A stretch of 64,000 nt of DNA from Dolichospermum sp. ST_sed8. GTDB taxonomy: Bacteria; Cyanobacteriota; Cyanobacteriia; Cyanobacteriales; Nostocaceae. The stretch spans positions 1-64,000 of the forward strand of contig JAKOGY010000003.1 in assembly GCA_028658405.1 (NCBI GenBank), given 5' to 3'. The translations under genes and the position numbers were made by a program. How positions within the stretch are numbered: position 1 is the stretch's first letter; each line of letters begins with the position of its first letter. Under the pieces are notes generated by a model. That model was given only the letters and a program-made list of their open reading frames with translations. It searched no databases and was not told where the DNA came from. Below are positions 27,479 to 37,113 of the stretch, one piece after another.

Positions 27479-29752
27479 TCATCCACAGTCCTCAGCCTCA
27501 CAAACACGACGGACATTGAGAATATCACTCATTTTTTTGAGTTGAACAAATAAATGTTCCAATTGAGAACAATCGCGGACATCAATTCCCAAATCCATCA
27601 AAGCGGGTTGTCCTAGAGAAGTTTTCACTTGAGCATGACGAACATTGATGCCTTGGTCACTCAACCGTGATAACACATCTTTTAATACTCCCACACGGTC
27701 CATTGCCTCAATTTGTAAATTAATCGGATAAGTATGAGGACGGCCACGATTTTCCATAGCTAAGTTCCAACGCACTGGAACTAAACGCTCATGTTCAACA
27801 GGATCTACATTATGACAGCCTTGGCGATGAATAGAAATTCCTCTTCCCCGTGTAACTACACCCACAATTGGTTCACCGGGAATGGGAGTACAACAGCCAG
27901 CGACATGATGAGCTAAACCCTCCATCCCAATTATTGGGGAATCACTAGCACGGGAAGTAATCAGTGGTGTATCCCGTGAGGTTTTTGGTGTTGGTTCTTT
28001 GGCGATAAATGGAACGACATCAGTAACAGGTTGTCTGGCTTTGACGACTTCCCGCCAACGGTTCAGCACTAAGTTTGAGGTAATTTCCCCATAACCCAAC
28101 CCAGCAAGTAAATCTTCCACACTGTGATAGTTACATTTTTCGGCGACGGTGTGCATAGCGTCGGATTTGAGCAAACTCTCAAAACCAGTTTTTCCCAATT
28201 CCTTCTCTAATAAATCTCTACCTCTAGCAACATTTTCTTCCCGGCGCGATCGCTTGTACCATTGTTTAATCCGATACTTCGCCGCTGAAGTGCTAACAAA
28301 ATTTAACCAATCTAAACTGGGATGACAATTCTTTTGGGTAATAATATCGACAATATCCCCATTACGCAGTCGTGTTGACAAAGGAACAATGCGCCCATTC
28401 ACTCGCGCCCCTGCACAGTGGTTTCCGACTTCTGTATGAATCCGATAGGCAAAATCTATACTTGTAGAACTGGGACTTAACGGAACAACATCCCCCTTAG
28501 GGGTGAAGACGTAAACGTCATCTTCAAATAAATTGTCCTTAACACTATCTAAGTATTCTTGAGCATCTTTTAAATCACTTTGCCAATCTAGCAATTGGCG
28601 CAACCAAGTAAACTTTTCATCAGAGCCTGTTAAATCAGCATTATCAGAACCACCACTTTCTTTATACTTCCAATGGGCGGCAATTCCATACTCCGCGATA
28701 TGGTGCATCTCTAAGGTGCGAATTTGTACTTCCAGCGGGCGGCCAGTCAAGCCAATTACCCCCGTATGCAAGGACTGATAATGGTTTGGTTTAGGCAGTC
28801 CAATATAATCTTTAAATCTACCAGGGATGGGACGAAAAGAATCATGAACCACTGCCAAAGCTCGATAGCATTCTTCATTAGTTTGGACAATAATTCGCAG
28901 TGCCGCCAAATCGTAAATTTCATGAAATTCCTTTTGCTGCCGCTGCATTTTCTGATAAATGCTATAAAGGTGTTTAGGACGACCGTTAATTTCTAAACAA
29001 TTAATACCCGCTTTCAGTAACCGCCGGCGCAAAGTATCCGTAGCCTTGAGTAATTTTTCTTCCCGTGCCGTACGTTTTTCAGCTACACTTTGCTGGGTTG
29101 CGCGATAGGCTTCTGGGTCTAAATATTTAAATGCTAAATCCTCTAATTCCCATTTAATTTGCCAAATTCCCAACCGATTCGCCAAAGGGGCAAAAATATC
29201 TCGTGTTTCCTGGGCGCTGCGTTGACGACTAGCTTCTGACATATATTGGAGAGTCCGCATATTATGCAAACGGTCTGCCAGTTTTACCACAATTACGCGA
29301 ATATCTTGCGCCATGGCCAAAAACATTCGCCGGAAATTTTCCGCTTGACTTTCAGTTTTGCTAGTAAAATTTATTTTCGATAGCTTGGTAACACCTTCTA
29401 CCAGTAGCCGCACTTCTGGTCCAAAACGTGCCTCTATATCTTCAACTGTAATTTCTGTATCTTCAACTACATCATGGAGTAAGCCGGCTGCTATCATAGC
29501 TGGACTACCACCTAATTCACGGAGTGTTTCCGCTACAGCAACAGGATGGGCAATATACGGTTCTCCCGATTTACGAATTTGACCCCCATGTAGTTCGTAT
29601 GCAAACTGAAATGCCCGACAAATTAAGGCGTTCCCGTTATACGTTCGATCTTCTTCTTCTGTAAGTATTGGTGCTTGTGGTTCAATTAAACATTTGTTAA
29701 GCCAATCTGGAAGAATGACATCAACGGGGGGTTTGATAGTTACAGTACTCAT
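27479..29752 (-). CDS. spoT: Bifunctional (p)ppGpp synthetase/hydrolase (RelA/SpoT)
   Basis: This 757-aa stringent-response enzyme has an HD hydrolase domain (HPVAVAETL about 68; LLHDVVEDTEI about 91; KLADRLHNMRTL about 157) and a synthetase domain (GRPKHLYSIYQKM about 258; GLPKPNHYQSLHTGV about 320). A TGS domain (VFTPKGDVVPL about 420) and a C-terminal ACT domain (about 680-755) follow. Both catalytic centres look intact, as expected for the single long Rel in cyanobacteria. It is divergent from the PatD-like gene. Confidence 0.95.
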   Translation of the reverse strand: MSTVTIKPPVDVILPDWLNKCLIEPQAPILTEEEDRTYNGNALICRAFQFAYELHGGQIRKSGEPYIAHPVAVAETLRELGGSPAMIAAGLLHDVVEDTEITVEDIEARFGPEVRLLVEGVTKLSKINFTSKTESQAENFRRMFLAMAQDIRVIVVKLADRLHNMRTLQYMSEASRQRSAQETRDIFAPLANRLGIWQIKWELEDLAFKYLDPEAYRATQQSVAEKRTAREEKLLKATDTLRRRLLKAGINCLEINGRPKHLYSIYQKMQRQQKEFHEIYDLAALRIIVQTNEECYRALAVVHDSFRPIPGRFKDYIGLPKPNHYQSLHTGVIGLTGRPLEVQIRTLEMHHIAEYGIAAHWKYKESGGSDNADLTGSDEKFTWLRQLLDWQSDLKDAQEYLDSVKDNLFEDDVYVFTPKGDVVPLSPSSTSIDFAYRIHTEVGNHCAGARVNGRIVPLSTRLRNGDIVDIITQKNCHPSLDWLNFVSTSAAKYRIKQWYKRSRREENVARGRDLLEKELGKTGFESLLKSDAMHTVAEKCNYHSVEDLLAGLGYGEITSNLVLNRWREVVKARQPVTDVVPFIAKEPTPKTSRDTPLITSRASDSPIIGMEGLAHHVAGCCTPIPGEPIVGVVTRGRGISIHRQGCHNVDPVEHERLVPVRWNLAMENRGRPHTYPINLQIEAMDRVGVLKDVLSRLSDQGINVRHAQVKTSLGQPALMDLGIDVRDCSQLEHLFVQLKKMSDILNVRRVCEAEDCG

Positions 29753-30033
29753 AAAATAAAAAAGGTAATTGGTGGATAGGTTGACAGATAAGCATAAATT
29801 GACAGCACCTCTATAAATAGATGCTGTTGCAAAAGAAACAAAGTTGGACAGATAATGTCTAATCGTCTGTAGTCATCATCCCTTGAAGGTTGCTCGAAAC
29901 ATAATCAAAAAACCTATTGACGACAAACCAAGCCTCAAAGTAAGATTTGAGACTTATGACTTTGACCTGAAAAAGAAAGTTTGGTTATATAAGAAAATTT
30001 TCTTGACATTAATACTATCTTAACTAGCAACAG

Positions 30034-30384
30034 ATGTCTTTTAATTGTGATAAATATCAGGAATTGGCAACATTTATAGATGAGTTCCGAGCTAATGTAA
30101 CGGGAAATAAACTCAATGCTGGGGAATTAAGAGAGAATTTAGCCCAGTTGCAGGAATTTTTTGGACAACAAATAGTCCCTTTGGTTGATGCTAATTCACG
30201 GGAACAATCTTATAAAACCGAAATAAATAAGCAGTTGCGACTGTTGGAAGTAGATATGATGTTTCTCCAAGGTGCAAGACAGTCAACAACATCACAGTCT
30301 CGGTTGAAAACCATTGAAGAACGCATTGATACTTTGATTAGATATTGTCAAGCTATTACCCAGGCAGTAGAAGAGAAGGAATAA
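30034..30384 (+). CDS. PatD-like heterocyst frequency control protein
   Basis: This 116-aa all-helical soluble protein includes FNCDKYQELATFIDEFRANV, QIVPLVDANSREQSYKTEIN and QLRLLEVDMMFLQGARQ. I recognise it tentatively as the PatD family of filamentous cyanobacteria, in which PatD interacts with FtsZ and influences heterocyst frequency. The start is the first ATG after a spacer of about 280 bp shared with the ppGpp synthetase gene. The name rests on memory of the family. Confidence 0.6.
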   Translation: MSFNCDKYQELATFIDEFRANVTGNKLNAGELRENLAQLQEFFGQQIVPLVDANSREQSYKTEINKQLRLLEVDMMFLQGARQSTTSQSRLKTIEERIDTLIRYCQAITQAVEEKE

Positions 30385-30627
30385 TAAGCCATAAATATAC
30401 TGAAATTCGATGAATTTGTTTCACGCAGAGGCACTCCAGAGGAACAAGAGTTTTTTTAATCTATATGTTTCGCCTATGATTGTGCAAAAATGAATCTAAC
30501 TGTTTTTTGTTTATATATAACCGATGGTTTGGTAAACAGGGCATAAATTACAGTGTAGCAGTTGTATCTTCCTTTACGATACATCTCTCTAGAATTAATT
30601 CAATCTGTTTATTTTTTAAAATATATT

Positions 30628-32559
30628 ATGCACATTTCCCGGTTTAAAGTGAAGAATTTTAAGTTATTTCAAGATGTTGAAGTAGTGTTTAATCCGACTC
30701 TTAGCATTTTTACTGGAGTTAATAATTCAGGAAAAACTACACTACTACAAGCGTTATCTTTATGGCATGAATGTTTCACTAAATTAATTAGAAAAGCCCT
30801 TAGAGCAACTGATAATTACAGAAGAAATGATTATATTTTAGGAACTACTCAAGACAAATATTTTGATCAAATTAATAGTGTTTTGAGTCCTAATTTTGAA
30901 GATATTTTTTATCAAAGAGATAAAAACAATAAAATTGAATTATCCGCGACACTTGCCAATGATAATGAAGAAATCACAATATGTTTTAAAATTAGTAGTT
31001 CAGGACGTAACTATGTAATTGAATTACTTGATTATAGAAGTTATGATTTTCATAAATTGAATAGTTTTTTCCAGAATTTACCCTCTCCTTTTAGTTTTTA
31101 CTATACCTCACCTTCTAGTGCAATTCGCCAAATAGAAAGATTCGTAACACCCCCACAAATCCAAGAATCTATTATCAATCGTGATTCATCAAGGGTTATT
31201 CGTAATCGGTTATATCAACTTTTTTATAATACTTCTGATCCTTCTTTGTTTAGCAGTTTTTTAGAGGCTCTATCTTTTATTCTTTACAATCGAATTCAGA
31301 ACATGAATATTTCTACCGTTAGCCAAATGCAAAAAGATGTAACAGTTTTATTTAACTTTAAACATAATGAAATAGACATTGAAAAAGATATTGCACTTCT
31401 AGGTAGTGGCAGTTTACAAATTATTGAAATTTTACTAAATCTTTATCATCCTTCTTCTATTCAAAAAGACTTAAATTTAATTCTTTTGGATGAACCTGAT
31501 AGTCATATTCATAGAGAAATTCAGAGTCGTTTGTTAAAAATATTAGTGCAATTCTCCCAAAGAAATCAAATTTTTATCACAACTCATAACGAAGCGTTAA
31601 TTCGTAGTGCGAATTTGTCTAATTTATTCCATCTTGATGGTCAACCTACAGGTATATATAAAACCATAGATAGTAATAATCTGATAGCAGTAAATTCGCG
31701 CTTTTCTGGTATTTATCCCTCTCAAGTTAATCCGGTTATTAGTGCATTAGGAATGGTAAGTGGGTTAGATTTTTTAAATGCCATTGAATCAGATACTCTA
31801 ATCTTTGTTGAAGGTGCAGATGATGCACAAGTAATTGATATCTTACTAAAGCAGAATATTAGTAATCATAAAAAATATGTTTATTGGGTTTTAGGAGGAG
31901 TTAGTGAAGTTTCTGAGAGAATTTTACATTACAAAACCGTTTTTTCGGAAGTTAAAAATAATCAAACACTTTGGGAGAAATCTATATTAATAATAGACAG
32001 AGATTTTTTGATTGACACTCATCAATCTGGACTTATTAATGAGTTTCAAGATAAAATTAATTTAAAATCTTATATTTGGTCTGCTTACACATTTGAATCA
32101 ACTCTATTTACTGATATACCAAAATTAGCTCGACTTTTAAACAAATGGTTATTAAAAAAAGGTGCGAATGTTGATGTTAATGTTTTGGAAAATGAGTTGC
32201 AGACTAATTATTTGAATTATCAATCTATTTTAGCCGACCGCTATAATGATCAGAAATATGAGAAGGTAGCATTTTGGTATAAAAATCTTCAAATTAAATT
32301 AAATACTATCTTAGACAATAAATATATGAAAGCTAATGACCAACAACTAAATACTAATGTACGTCAGCACGTTAATAACTGTTTTACAAATAAATATCTT
32401 TTTAAATTGATGACAAAAGATGATGTAGAAACTGTTATTTCCGCTGCTTTACAGCCTCATGGAATTAGTTTTGATGTAAAAACTGAATTTATTGAATTAA
32501 TTGAGCAAGTAGATATATCACTTTGGTTTGATGAGTGGAATTTTTTAAATTCAATTTAG
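30628..32559 (+). CDS. OLD-like ATPase with TOPRIM/DUF4435-type nuclease domain
   Basis: This 643-aa protein has an SMC-like AAA ATPase module: Walker A GVNNSGKTT (30-38), signature LLGSGSLQIIEILL (about 257), Walker B LILLDEPDSHIH (about 284) and H-loop ITTHNEALI (about 316). A TOPRIM-like part follows (IFVEGADDAQVIDILL about 392; ILIIDRDF about 454; then YTFESTLF). The acidic residues expected for metal binding are present. OLD/Gabija/PARIS-type proteins with this architecture act in phage defence. The ATG at 30628 is preferred over an upstream TTG. It is AT-rich, suggesting an accessory gene. Confidence 0.8.
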   Translation: MHISRFKVKNFKLFQDVEVVFNPTLSIFTGVNNSGKTTLLQALSLWHECFTKLIRKALRATDNYRRNDYILGTTQDKYFDQINSVLSPNFEDIFYQRDKNNKIELSATLANDNEEITICFKISSSGRNYVIELLDYRSYDFHKLNSFFQNLPSPFSFYYTSPSSAIRQIERFVTPPQIQESIINRDSSRVIRNRLYQLFYNTSDPSLFSSFLEALSFILYNRIQNMNISTVSQMQKDVTVLFNFKHNEIDIEKDIALLGSGSLQIIEILLNLYHPSSIQKDLNLILLDEPDSHIHREIQSRLLKILVQFSQRNQIFITTHNEALIRSANLSNLFHLDGQPTGIYKTIDSNNLIAVNSRFSGIYPSQVNPVISALGMVSGLDFLNAIESDTLIFVEGADDAQVIDILLKQNISNHKKYVYWVLGGVSEVSERILHYKTVFSEVKNNQTLWEKSILIIDRDFLIDTHQSGLINEFQDKINLKSYIWSAYTFESTLFTDIPKLARLLNKWLLKKGANVDVNVLENELQTNYLNYQSILADRYNDQKYEKVAFWYKNLQIKLNTILDNKYMKANDQQLNTNVRQHVNNCFTNKYLFKLMTKDDVETVISAALQPHGISFDVKTEFIELIEQVDISLWFDEWNFLNSI

Positions 32560-32606
32560 GGTTTTAAGTTACTATTTCGTGTATATTTTAGATAAAGGAT
32601 AGTTAT

Positions 32607-33854
32607 ATGTTTACCAGAATCCGTCGTCTTTTAAGTCAGTTGTTTAATAACTCTCGGACAGTTAACAACGAACCACTCAATAAAGTGAGTTTGATTGTCA
32701 TTATTTTAGTTGATATTTTTATTTTAATTAACGTTTTTACAGGTTTGGGTAATATTAGTCAATGGCATCTTAGCCCAAATCAAGCTTATCCATGTTATTC
32801 AGAATGGAACAATTACAAAACACAAACTACCAAAAATAAAGATTATGAATTTTTGAGAAGTTCATTACCTTATGGTAACAATCAGCAAAGAATTAGGCAA
32901 ACATATCAAGACACAGAAATTGGACATTTAGGTAAGGTTTCGGAAATATGTTTGAATTATGGTGAATCTAAAGATAAACTGAATAATCCTCAAAATCAGG
33001 AAATTCTCACGACAATAAATCAGACACAAGATCAGATTAATAAACTTGAACAAGCAAATACTACTATTCGTAATCAATATGATTCGACACTATTAGAAAA
33101 AATTGCTGGACAGTCTTCCGAAAATTCCATTAATCAGGTTCGCGCAGAAAAAGCCAAACAGGAATTAACGCAAAATAGCCAGAAAATTTCCAAATTGAAA
33201 CAGGAAATTGCTAATTTGCAAAATCAACTGTTGACAAAACCTGAAAGTATTAATTTACTGTCTTTTGTCAAAGATGAAACTAAATTCAATCAAGTTGCCA
33301 AAGGATATAAAGACGCATCATTTTGGTATCCTAGTATTCAATTAGTTTTTCAGGCTATCTTTTTACTGCCGCTAATTCTCATGGCATTATTAGTTAATAA
33401 TTTTAGCCAAAGTAAAGGATATGGATTAATAGCGTTAATTAGCTGGCATTTGCTGGTTATATTTATCATTCCCCTAATTCTGAAAGTATTTGAATTTCTG
33501 CAAGTTGGTGCAATATTCCAACTCTTATTTAATATAATTAGTTTCTTCTTTGGTGGTTTAGTTTTCCTCATTAGTTACGCGTATATTTTGCTAATTCCCC
33601 TGGTTGGTTTTGGCATGATTAAATTCTTCCAAACAGTTGTATTTAATCCTAAATTTCAGGTAGTTAGCAGAATTCAAAAATCACGCTGCATTCGGTGTGC
33701 TAAGAAAATTCGTCCTCAAGATAACCACTGTCCCCACTGCGGTTATTATCAATATGTGGAATGTCATAATTGTCATAATTTAACTTATAAAGAATTACCT
33801 TATTGTCATCATTGTGGTGCTGATCAAAATGTTGCTACCGGAGGACGGAGTTAA
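32607..33854 (+). CDS. Membrane protein with coiled coil and C-terminal double zinc ribbon
   Basis: This 415-aa protein has a transmembrane helix near 28-48, a soluble region and a coiled coil (about 130-205, QTQDQINKLEQANTTIRN...). Three or four helices follow at about 240-350, then two zinc ribbons at the C-terminus (CIRCAKKIRPQDNHCPHC; CHNCHNLTYKELPYCHHC). It starts 47 bp after the ATPase/TOPRIM gene on the same strand, with a spaced RBS-like aaaggatag. I do not recognise a family for the whole protein. A functional link to the upstream ATPase is suggested only by proximity. Confidence 0.65.
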   Translation: MFTRIRRLLSQLFNNSRTVNNEPLNKVSLIVIILVDIFILINVFTGLGNISQWHLSPNQAYPCYSEWNNYKTQTTKNKDYEFLRSSLPYGNNQQRIRQTYQDTEIGHLGKVSEICLNYGESKDKLNNPQNQEILTTINQTQDQINKLEQANTTIRNQYDSTLLEKIAGQSSENSINQVRAEKAKQELTQNSQKISKLKQEIANLQNQLLTKPESINLLSFVKDETKFNQVAKGYKDASFWYPSIQLVFQAIFLLPLILMALLVNNFSQSKGYGLIALISWHLLVIFIIPLILKVFEFLQVGAIFQLLFNIISFFFGGLVFLISYAYILLIPLVGFGMIKFFQTVVFNPKFQVVSRIQKSRCIRCAKKIRPQDNHCPHCGYYQYVECHNCHNLTYKELPYCHHCGADQNVATGGRS

Positions 33855-34024
33855 AAATTTCAAAAGGTATAAGTAAGTAGGCATAATTAAATATAATATG
33901 GGCAGGCAGGATGCCCACCCCACAATATAATAAGAAACTTAGCAAAATTAAACTTAACAACATATTTCTACCCCTATTTATTAGATATTATTGAGTTATT
34001 AATTTAAATCTAGGTAGACAATTT

Positions 34025-34360
34025 ATGTCATCCATTACCAATGTCACGGAAGCCACATTTAAGCAAGAAGTGTTAGAAAGTCAAACTCCTGTTTTAGTTG
34101 ATTTTTGGGCCCCTTGGTGTGGCCCTTGTAAAATGCTGTCTCCTGTGGTGGAAGAAGTGGCTGCGGAATATGAGGGACAGATAAAAGTAGTAAAATTGAA
34201 TACTGATCAAAATCCCACTGTTGCTAGTCATTACGGGATTCGCAGTATTCCCACTTTGATGGTATTTCAGGGGGGAAGACAAATCAAAACAGTAGTTGGT
34301 GCTGTTCCTAAAACTACGTTATCTGCTACTTTAGATAAGTATATTACCGCACGGTCATAG
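34025..34360 (+). CDS. trxA: Thioredoxin
   Basis: This 111-aa m-type thioredoxin has the active site WCGPCK at residues 31-36 and the cis-Pro in RSIPTLMVF. It is a general dithiol reductant receiving electrons from ferredoxin- or NADPH-thioredoxin reductase. The length is typical. It is monocistronic; a repeat around gggcaggcaggatgcccacc lies upstream (33900). Confidence 0.93.
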   Translation: MSSITNVTEATFKQEVLESQTPVLVDFWAPWCGPCKMLSPVVEEVAAEYEGQIKVVKLNTDQNPTVASHYGIRSIPTLMVFQGGRQIKTVVGAVPKTTLSATLDKYITARS

Positions 34361-34381
34361 TTAAAAACATGGGGAATTTAT

Positions 34382-34411
34382 GTCGTAAATCTCCCTGTTA
34401 GGGATTGAAAC
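34382..34411 (+). repeat. Single CRISPR-repeat-like unit
   Basis: The 3' part ctccctgttagggattgaaac resembles the 3' half of common cyanobacterial type I/III CRISPR direct repeats (ending ...AGGGATTGAAAC, with the small ccct/aggg stem). Only one unit is present and no spacer array or cas gene is seen. It may be a relic of an array or chance similarity. Confidence 0.3.
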
Positions 34412-34553
34412 TCCGTATTTACCTCCTCTGCGTCTGAAGCGTGAGAAAAAAATATTCTGTAATCCTATTAACAAATAACTAACAACCAGTTAATTGAACT
34501 GCCTACAAAAAAACGTTACTCTAAGCGCAGAGGACAAAACAGAGGAGAATACC

Positions 34554-35219
34554 ATGACTTCAAACACCCAAATCAAAGCATTAGACGTACCCAGCGCCAT
34601 AGTACAACGTCGTTCTATCAAAACCTTCAAACCAGATCCTATCTCCCCAGAACTACTCAAGCAACTGGTAGAATTAACCGTGGCTGCACCCAGTAGTTTC
34701 AACGTCCAATCGTGGAGAATAGTTTTAGTTGAAGACGAAGCCCAAAAAGAAGCATTATGTGCAGCTTCTTGGAATCAAAAGCAAATTATTCAAGCCCCTG
34801 TTACATTTGTTTTCGCTGCTGACGCTGCTGCGGGAGAAAAAGACATAACACCCATTTTAGAACAAGGTGCAGCCACTGGGGCTTGGAATGAGGGAACAGT
34901 TAATTACTTTAGAGGTGCAATTCCCCAATTTCAAGCAGGGTTAGGAGACAAGCGCCGGGAATACGCCATTAAAGATGCAATGATAGCTGCTACAAGTTTA
35001 GTATTAGCGGCGGAAAGCTTGGGTTTATCTACCTGCTTCATGAATGGTTGGATTGAGGATCAAGTTAAAGCCATTATTGGCGCGGAAAATAATGCAGATA
35101 TAGCTATTGCTGTGTTAGTACCTGTAGGTTATGCAGCCGAACCTCGGTTAAATCCCGGCCGTCTACCATTATCGGTTAATGTATCGGTAGATAAATTAGA
35201 TAATCCCTATCAAGGTTAA
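34554..35219 (+). CDS. Nitroreductase family FMN oxidoreductase
   Basis: This 221-aa FMN-dependent NAD(P)H oxidoreductase has the RRSIKTFKPDPI motif and APSSFNVQSWRIV (FMN binding), then AAESLGLSTCFMNGW and VPVGYAAEPR. The start at 34554 follows a good RBS (gaggag, 7 bp spacing); an upstream TTG gives an unlikely extension. The substrate is unknown. Confidence 0.87.
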   Translation: MTSNTQIKALDVPSAIVQRRSIKTFKPDPISPELLKQLVELTVAAPSSFNVQSWRIVLVEDEAQKEALCAASWNQKQIIQAPVTFVFAADAAAGEKDITPILEQGAATGAWNEGTVNYFRGAIPQFQAGLGDKRREYAIKDAMIAATSLVLAAESLGLSTCFMNGWIEDQVKAIIGAENNADIAIAVLVPVGYAAEPRLNPGRLPLSVNVSVDKLDNPYQG

Positions 35220-35969
35220 TTAGGGATTTGGGGGATTAGGTGGGTATTTGTAAATGCAGATATGGGTAGTGAATTAAATTTTTTTCTCACGCAAAGGAGC
35301 AAAGGAAGAAATAATGTGATATAAATTTGTGAAAGTTGCTGTCAACTCCCATACTTTTTGAGTTTCTAGATGATTCTTTCTTTCTTCTGACTTCTACCTA
35401 CTATAAAAACTATATATTTCGGTTTTTTAAATTACAAAGTGATAATTTTTTATTGTACATCAATAAACATAAAAATAGTTGGTTTTGCTTTACAAATATT
35501 GTAATACAGCAAAGATCAAAATCTGTTGCTGACTCTCTCATTAATTCTAGAAGTTCTACTTTTAGTTTTGATGACAATTCATAAAAATTTACGTAACCTA
35601 AAAATTAGGTCTGGTAAATTCAACCTCTAACAGTGATTTAGTTTAGCTACATCCATAATTACTGTTGTTTGCAGGTATGAAGAAATAACTATTGCAGCAA
35701 ACTCACACTAATTTTATCAAATAATTTATTGATATCAGTGAGTGAGTATCTAGCAATTATTTAAGTTTGGCTAAGAGGTTGTTTGAAAAGTTTTGAGTGG
35801 TGATTTTAGGTACTTACTGATCCCCCCTAACCCCCCTTAAAAAGGGGGGAACTAGAGTCAAAGTCCCCCTTTTTAAGGGGGATTTAGGGGGATCTGAAAA
35901 TATTTGATACACCATGAGAGACTTTTAAAACATCCTCTAAGGAGTAGTAACTAAGTCTGGGAGAATTTA
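35220..35969. other. Upstream region of the oxidase operon with a long inverted repeat
   Basis: About 750 bp without a convincing gene. It contains a large inverted repeat at 35819-35894 (arms start gatcccccctaacccccct and end agggggatttagggggatc), a common cyanobacterial hairpin. The operon promoter is expected here. I found no good match to an NtcA site (GTAN8TAC). An 82-codon frame at 35336-35584 is Phe/Ser-rich without family features and is not taken as a gene. Confidence 0.6.
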
Positions 35970-36470
35970 ATGCTGGATTTTTTCACTTCATTGAATGAGC
36001 ATAATTTACCATATCCAGATCCTTTACATCCTATCGTGGTTCACTTCGTAATTGCGATGGTTCTCTTTTCTGTTTTCTGTGATTTTGCTGGTTATGTAAC
36101 TGGTAAAACTACTTTGTTTGAGGTGAGTTGGTGGAATATGTGTATTGCCACAGTTGCTATTTTTGTGGCAATTATTTTTGGTCAATTTGAGGCTGGTTTA
36201 GCTAAACCCTACGAACTTGCTAAATCAGTTTTAAATGTGCATACTCTCATTGGTTGGTCATTGTCGGGAATTATCGCAGCATTTACTGCTTGGCGTTATG
36301 TTTTGCGGAGTCGTAACCCGAAAAAACTCCCTTTTCATTACATAGCTATGGCAGTTTTATTAACAGCACTAGTTGGGTTTCAAGTATATCTCGGTGATGA
36401 ACTTGTATGGGTGTATGGCTTACACACCGTACCTGTTGTGGAAGCGGTAAAGGATGGAATCTTGCCATGA
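35970..36470 (+). CDS. DUF2231 membrane protein, first of two
   Basis: This 166-aa protein has four transmembrane helices. The opening PDPLHPIVVHFVIAMVLFSVFCDFAGY and later HTLIGWSLSGIIAAFTAWRY carry conserved His residues of DUF2231. It overlaps the next gene by 4 bp (ATGA) and begins an operon with oxidase subunits II, I and III. The conserved His pairs suggest possible heme or metal contact; a role in oxidase electron input or assembly is inferred from context. Confidence 0.8.
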   Translation: MLDFFTSLNEHNLPYPDPLHPIVVHFVIAMVLFSVFCDFAGYVTGKTTLFEVSWWNMCIATVAIFVAIIFGQFEAGLAKPYELAKSVLNVHTLIGWSLSGIIAAFTAWRYVLRSRNPKKLPFHYIAMAVLLTALVGFQVYLGDELVWVYGLHTVPVVEAVKDGILP

Positions 36471-37078
36471 ATTCAGAATTACTAGACCAAATTAGTCAGC
36501 AAATGGGTGCAAATGGTTTACCCTATGCCATTCCCATTCATCCTAATTTAGTGCATCTCACATTAGGTTTATTCATCATTGCCATTATCTTTGATATTTT
36601 AGGTGTCTTCTTCCCTTTGGAAAAATGGCTATTCAGATTTTTGGGAATTAAAGTTGAACGTTCTCAATTATTTGATGTGGGTTGGTACAACATTTTTGCT
36701 GCGGCTGTGATTACATTTTTCACAGTTGGTGCAGGTTTTTATGAAATGTTATTAGCAGCCCCACCAGCAGATATCAAAAGTCCTTGGGGAATGTTAGCAA
36801 TGCCCACAATGATGTGGCATGGTGTCGGTGGTGTATTACTACTGGCTCTCATTGTTGGTATGACTTTTTGGCGAGGTTGGCAACGTTATGTTATCGGCAA
36901 ACACGAAGAGAGAGAAGTACAAATTTCTTATCTGTTTGTTGGTGTAGTTATTATGTTGCTGATGTATTTTCATGGCACATTAGGAGCGCACCTAGCAGCA
37001 GATTTTGGTGTTCACAATACAGCGGATAAATTACTACGAGCAGGACAAGATATTAATCAGGTATTTGGTAATAAGTAA
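36467..37078 (+). CDS. DUF2231 membrane protein, second of two
   Basis: This 203-aa protein has four transmembrane helices and the same family features (AIPIHPNLVHLTLGLFIIAIIFDILG; MMWHGVGGVLLLALIVGM; YFHGTLGAHLAADFGVH). The start ATG at 36467 overlaps the preceding stop as ATGA, indicating translational coupling. With its neighbour it forms a paired module ahead of coxBAC. The family's biochemical function is not known to me. Confidence 0.8.
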   Translation: MNSELLDQISQQMGANGLPYAIPIHPNLVHLTLGLFIIAIIFDILGVFFPLEKWLFRFLGIKVERSQLFDVGWYNIFAAAVITFFTVGAGFYEMLLAAPPADIKSPWGMLAMPTMMWHGVGGVLLLALIVGMTFWRGWQRYVIGKHEEREVQISYLFVGVVIMLLMYFHGTLGAHLAADFGVHNTADKLLRAGQDINQVFGNK

Positions 37079-37113
37079 AGCAAGAAACAACTGACAACTA
37101 ACAACTGACTACC

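Noticed and set aside
34378-34440. Possible CRISPR array after trxA
   Set aside because: Only one repeat-like unit is present; no second repeat at spacer distance and no cas genes in the window, so not called as an array.
35336-35584. 82-codon frame upstream of the oxidase operon
   Set aside because: Phe/Ser/Asn-rich composition typical of translated AT-rich spacer, with no RBS and no recognisable pattern.
35700-35970. NtcA-binding site before the oxidase operon
   Set aside because: No GTAN8TAC match with a suitable -10 spacing was found by eye.
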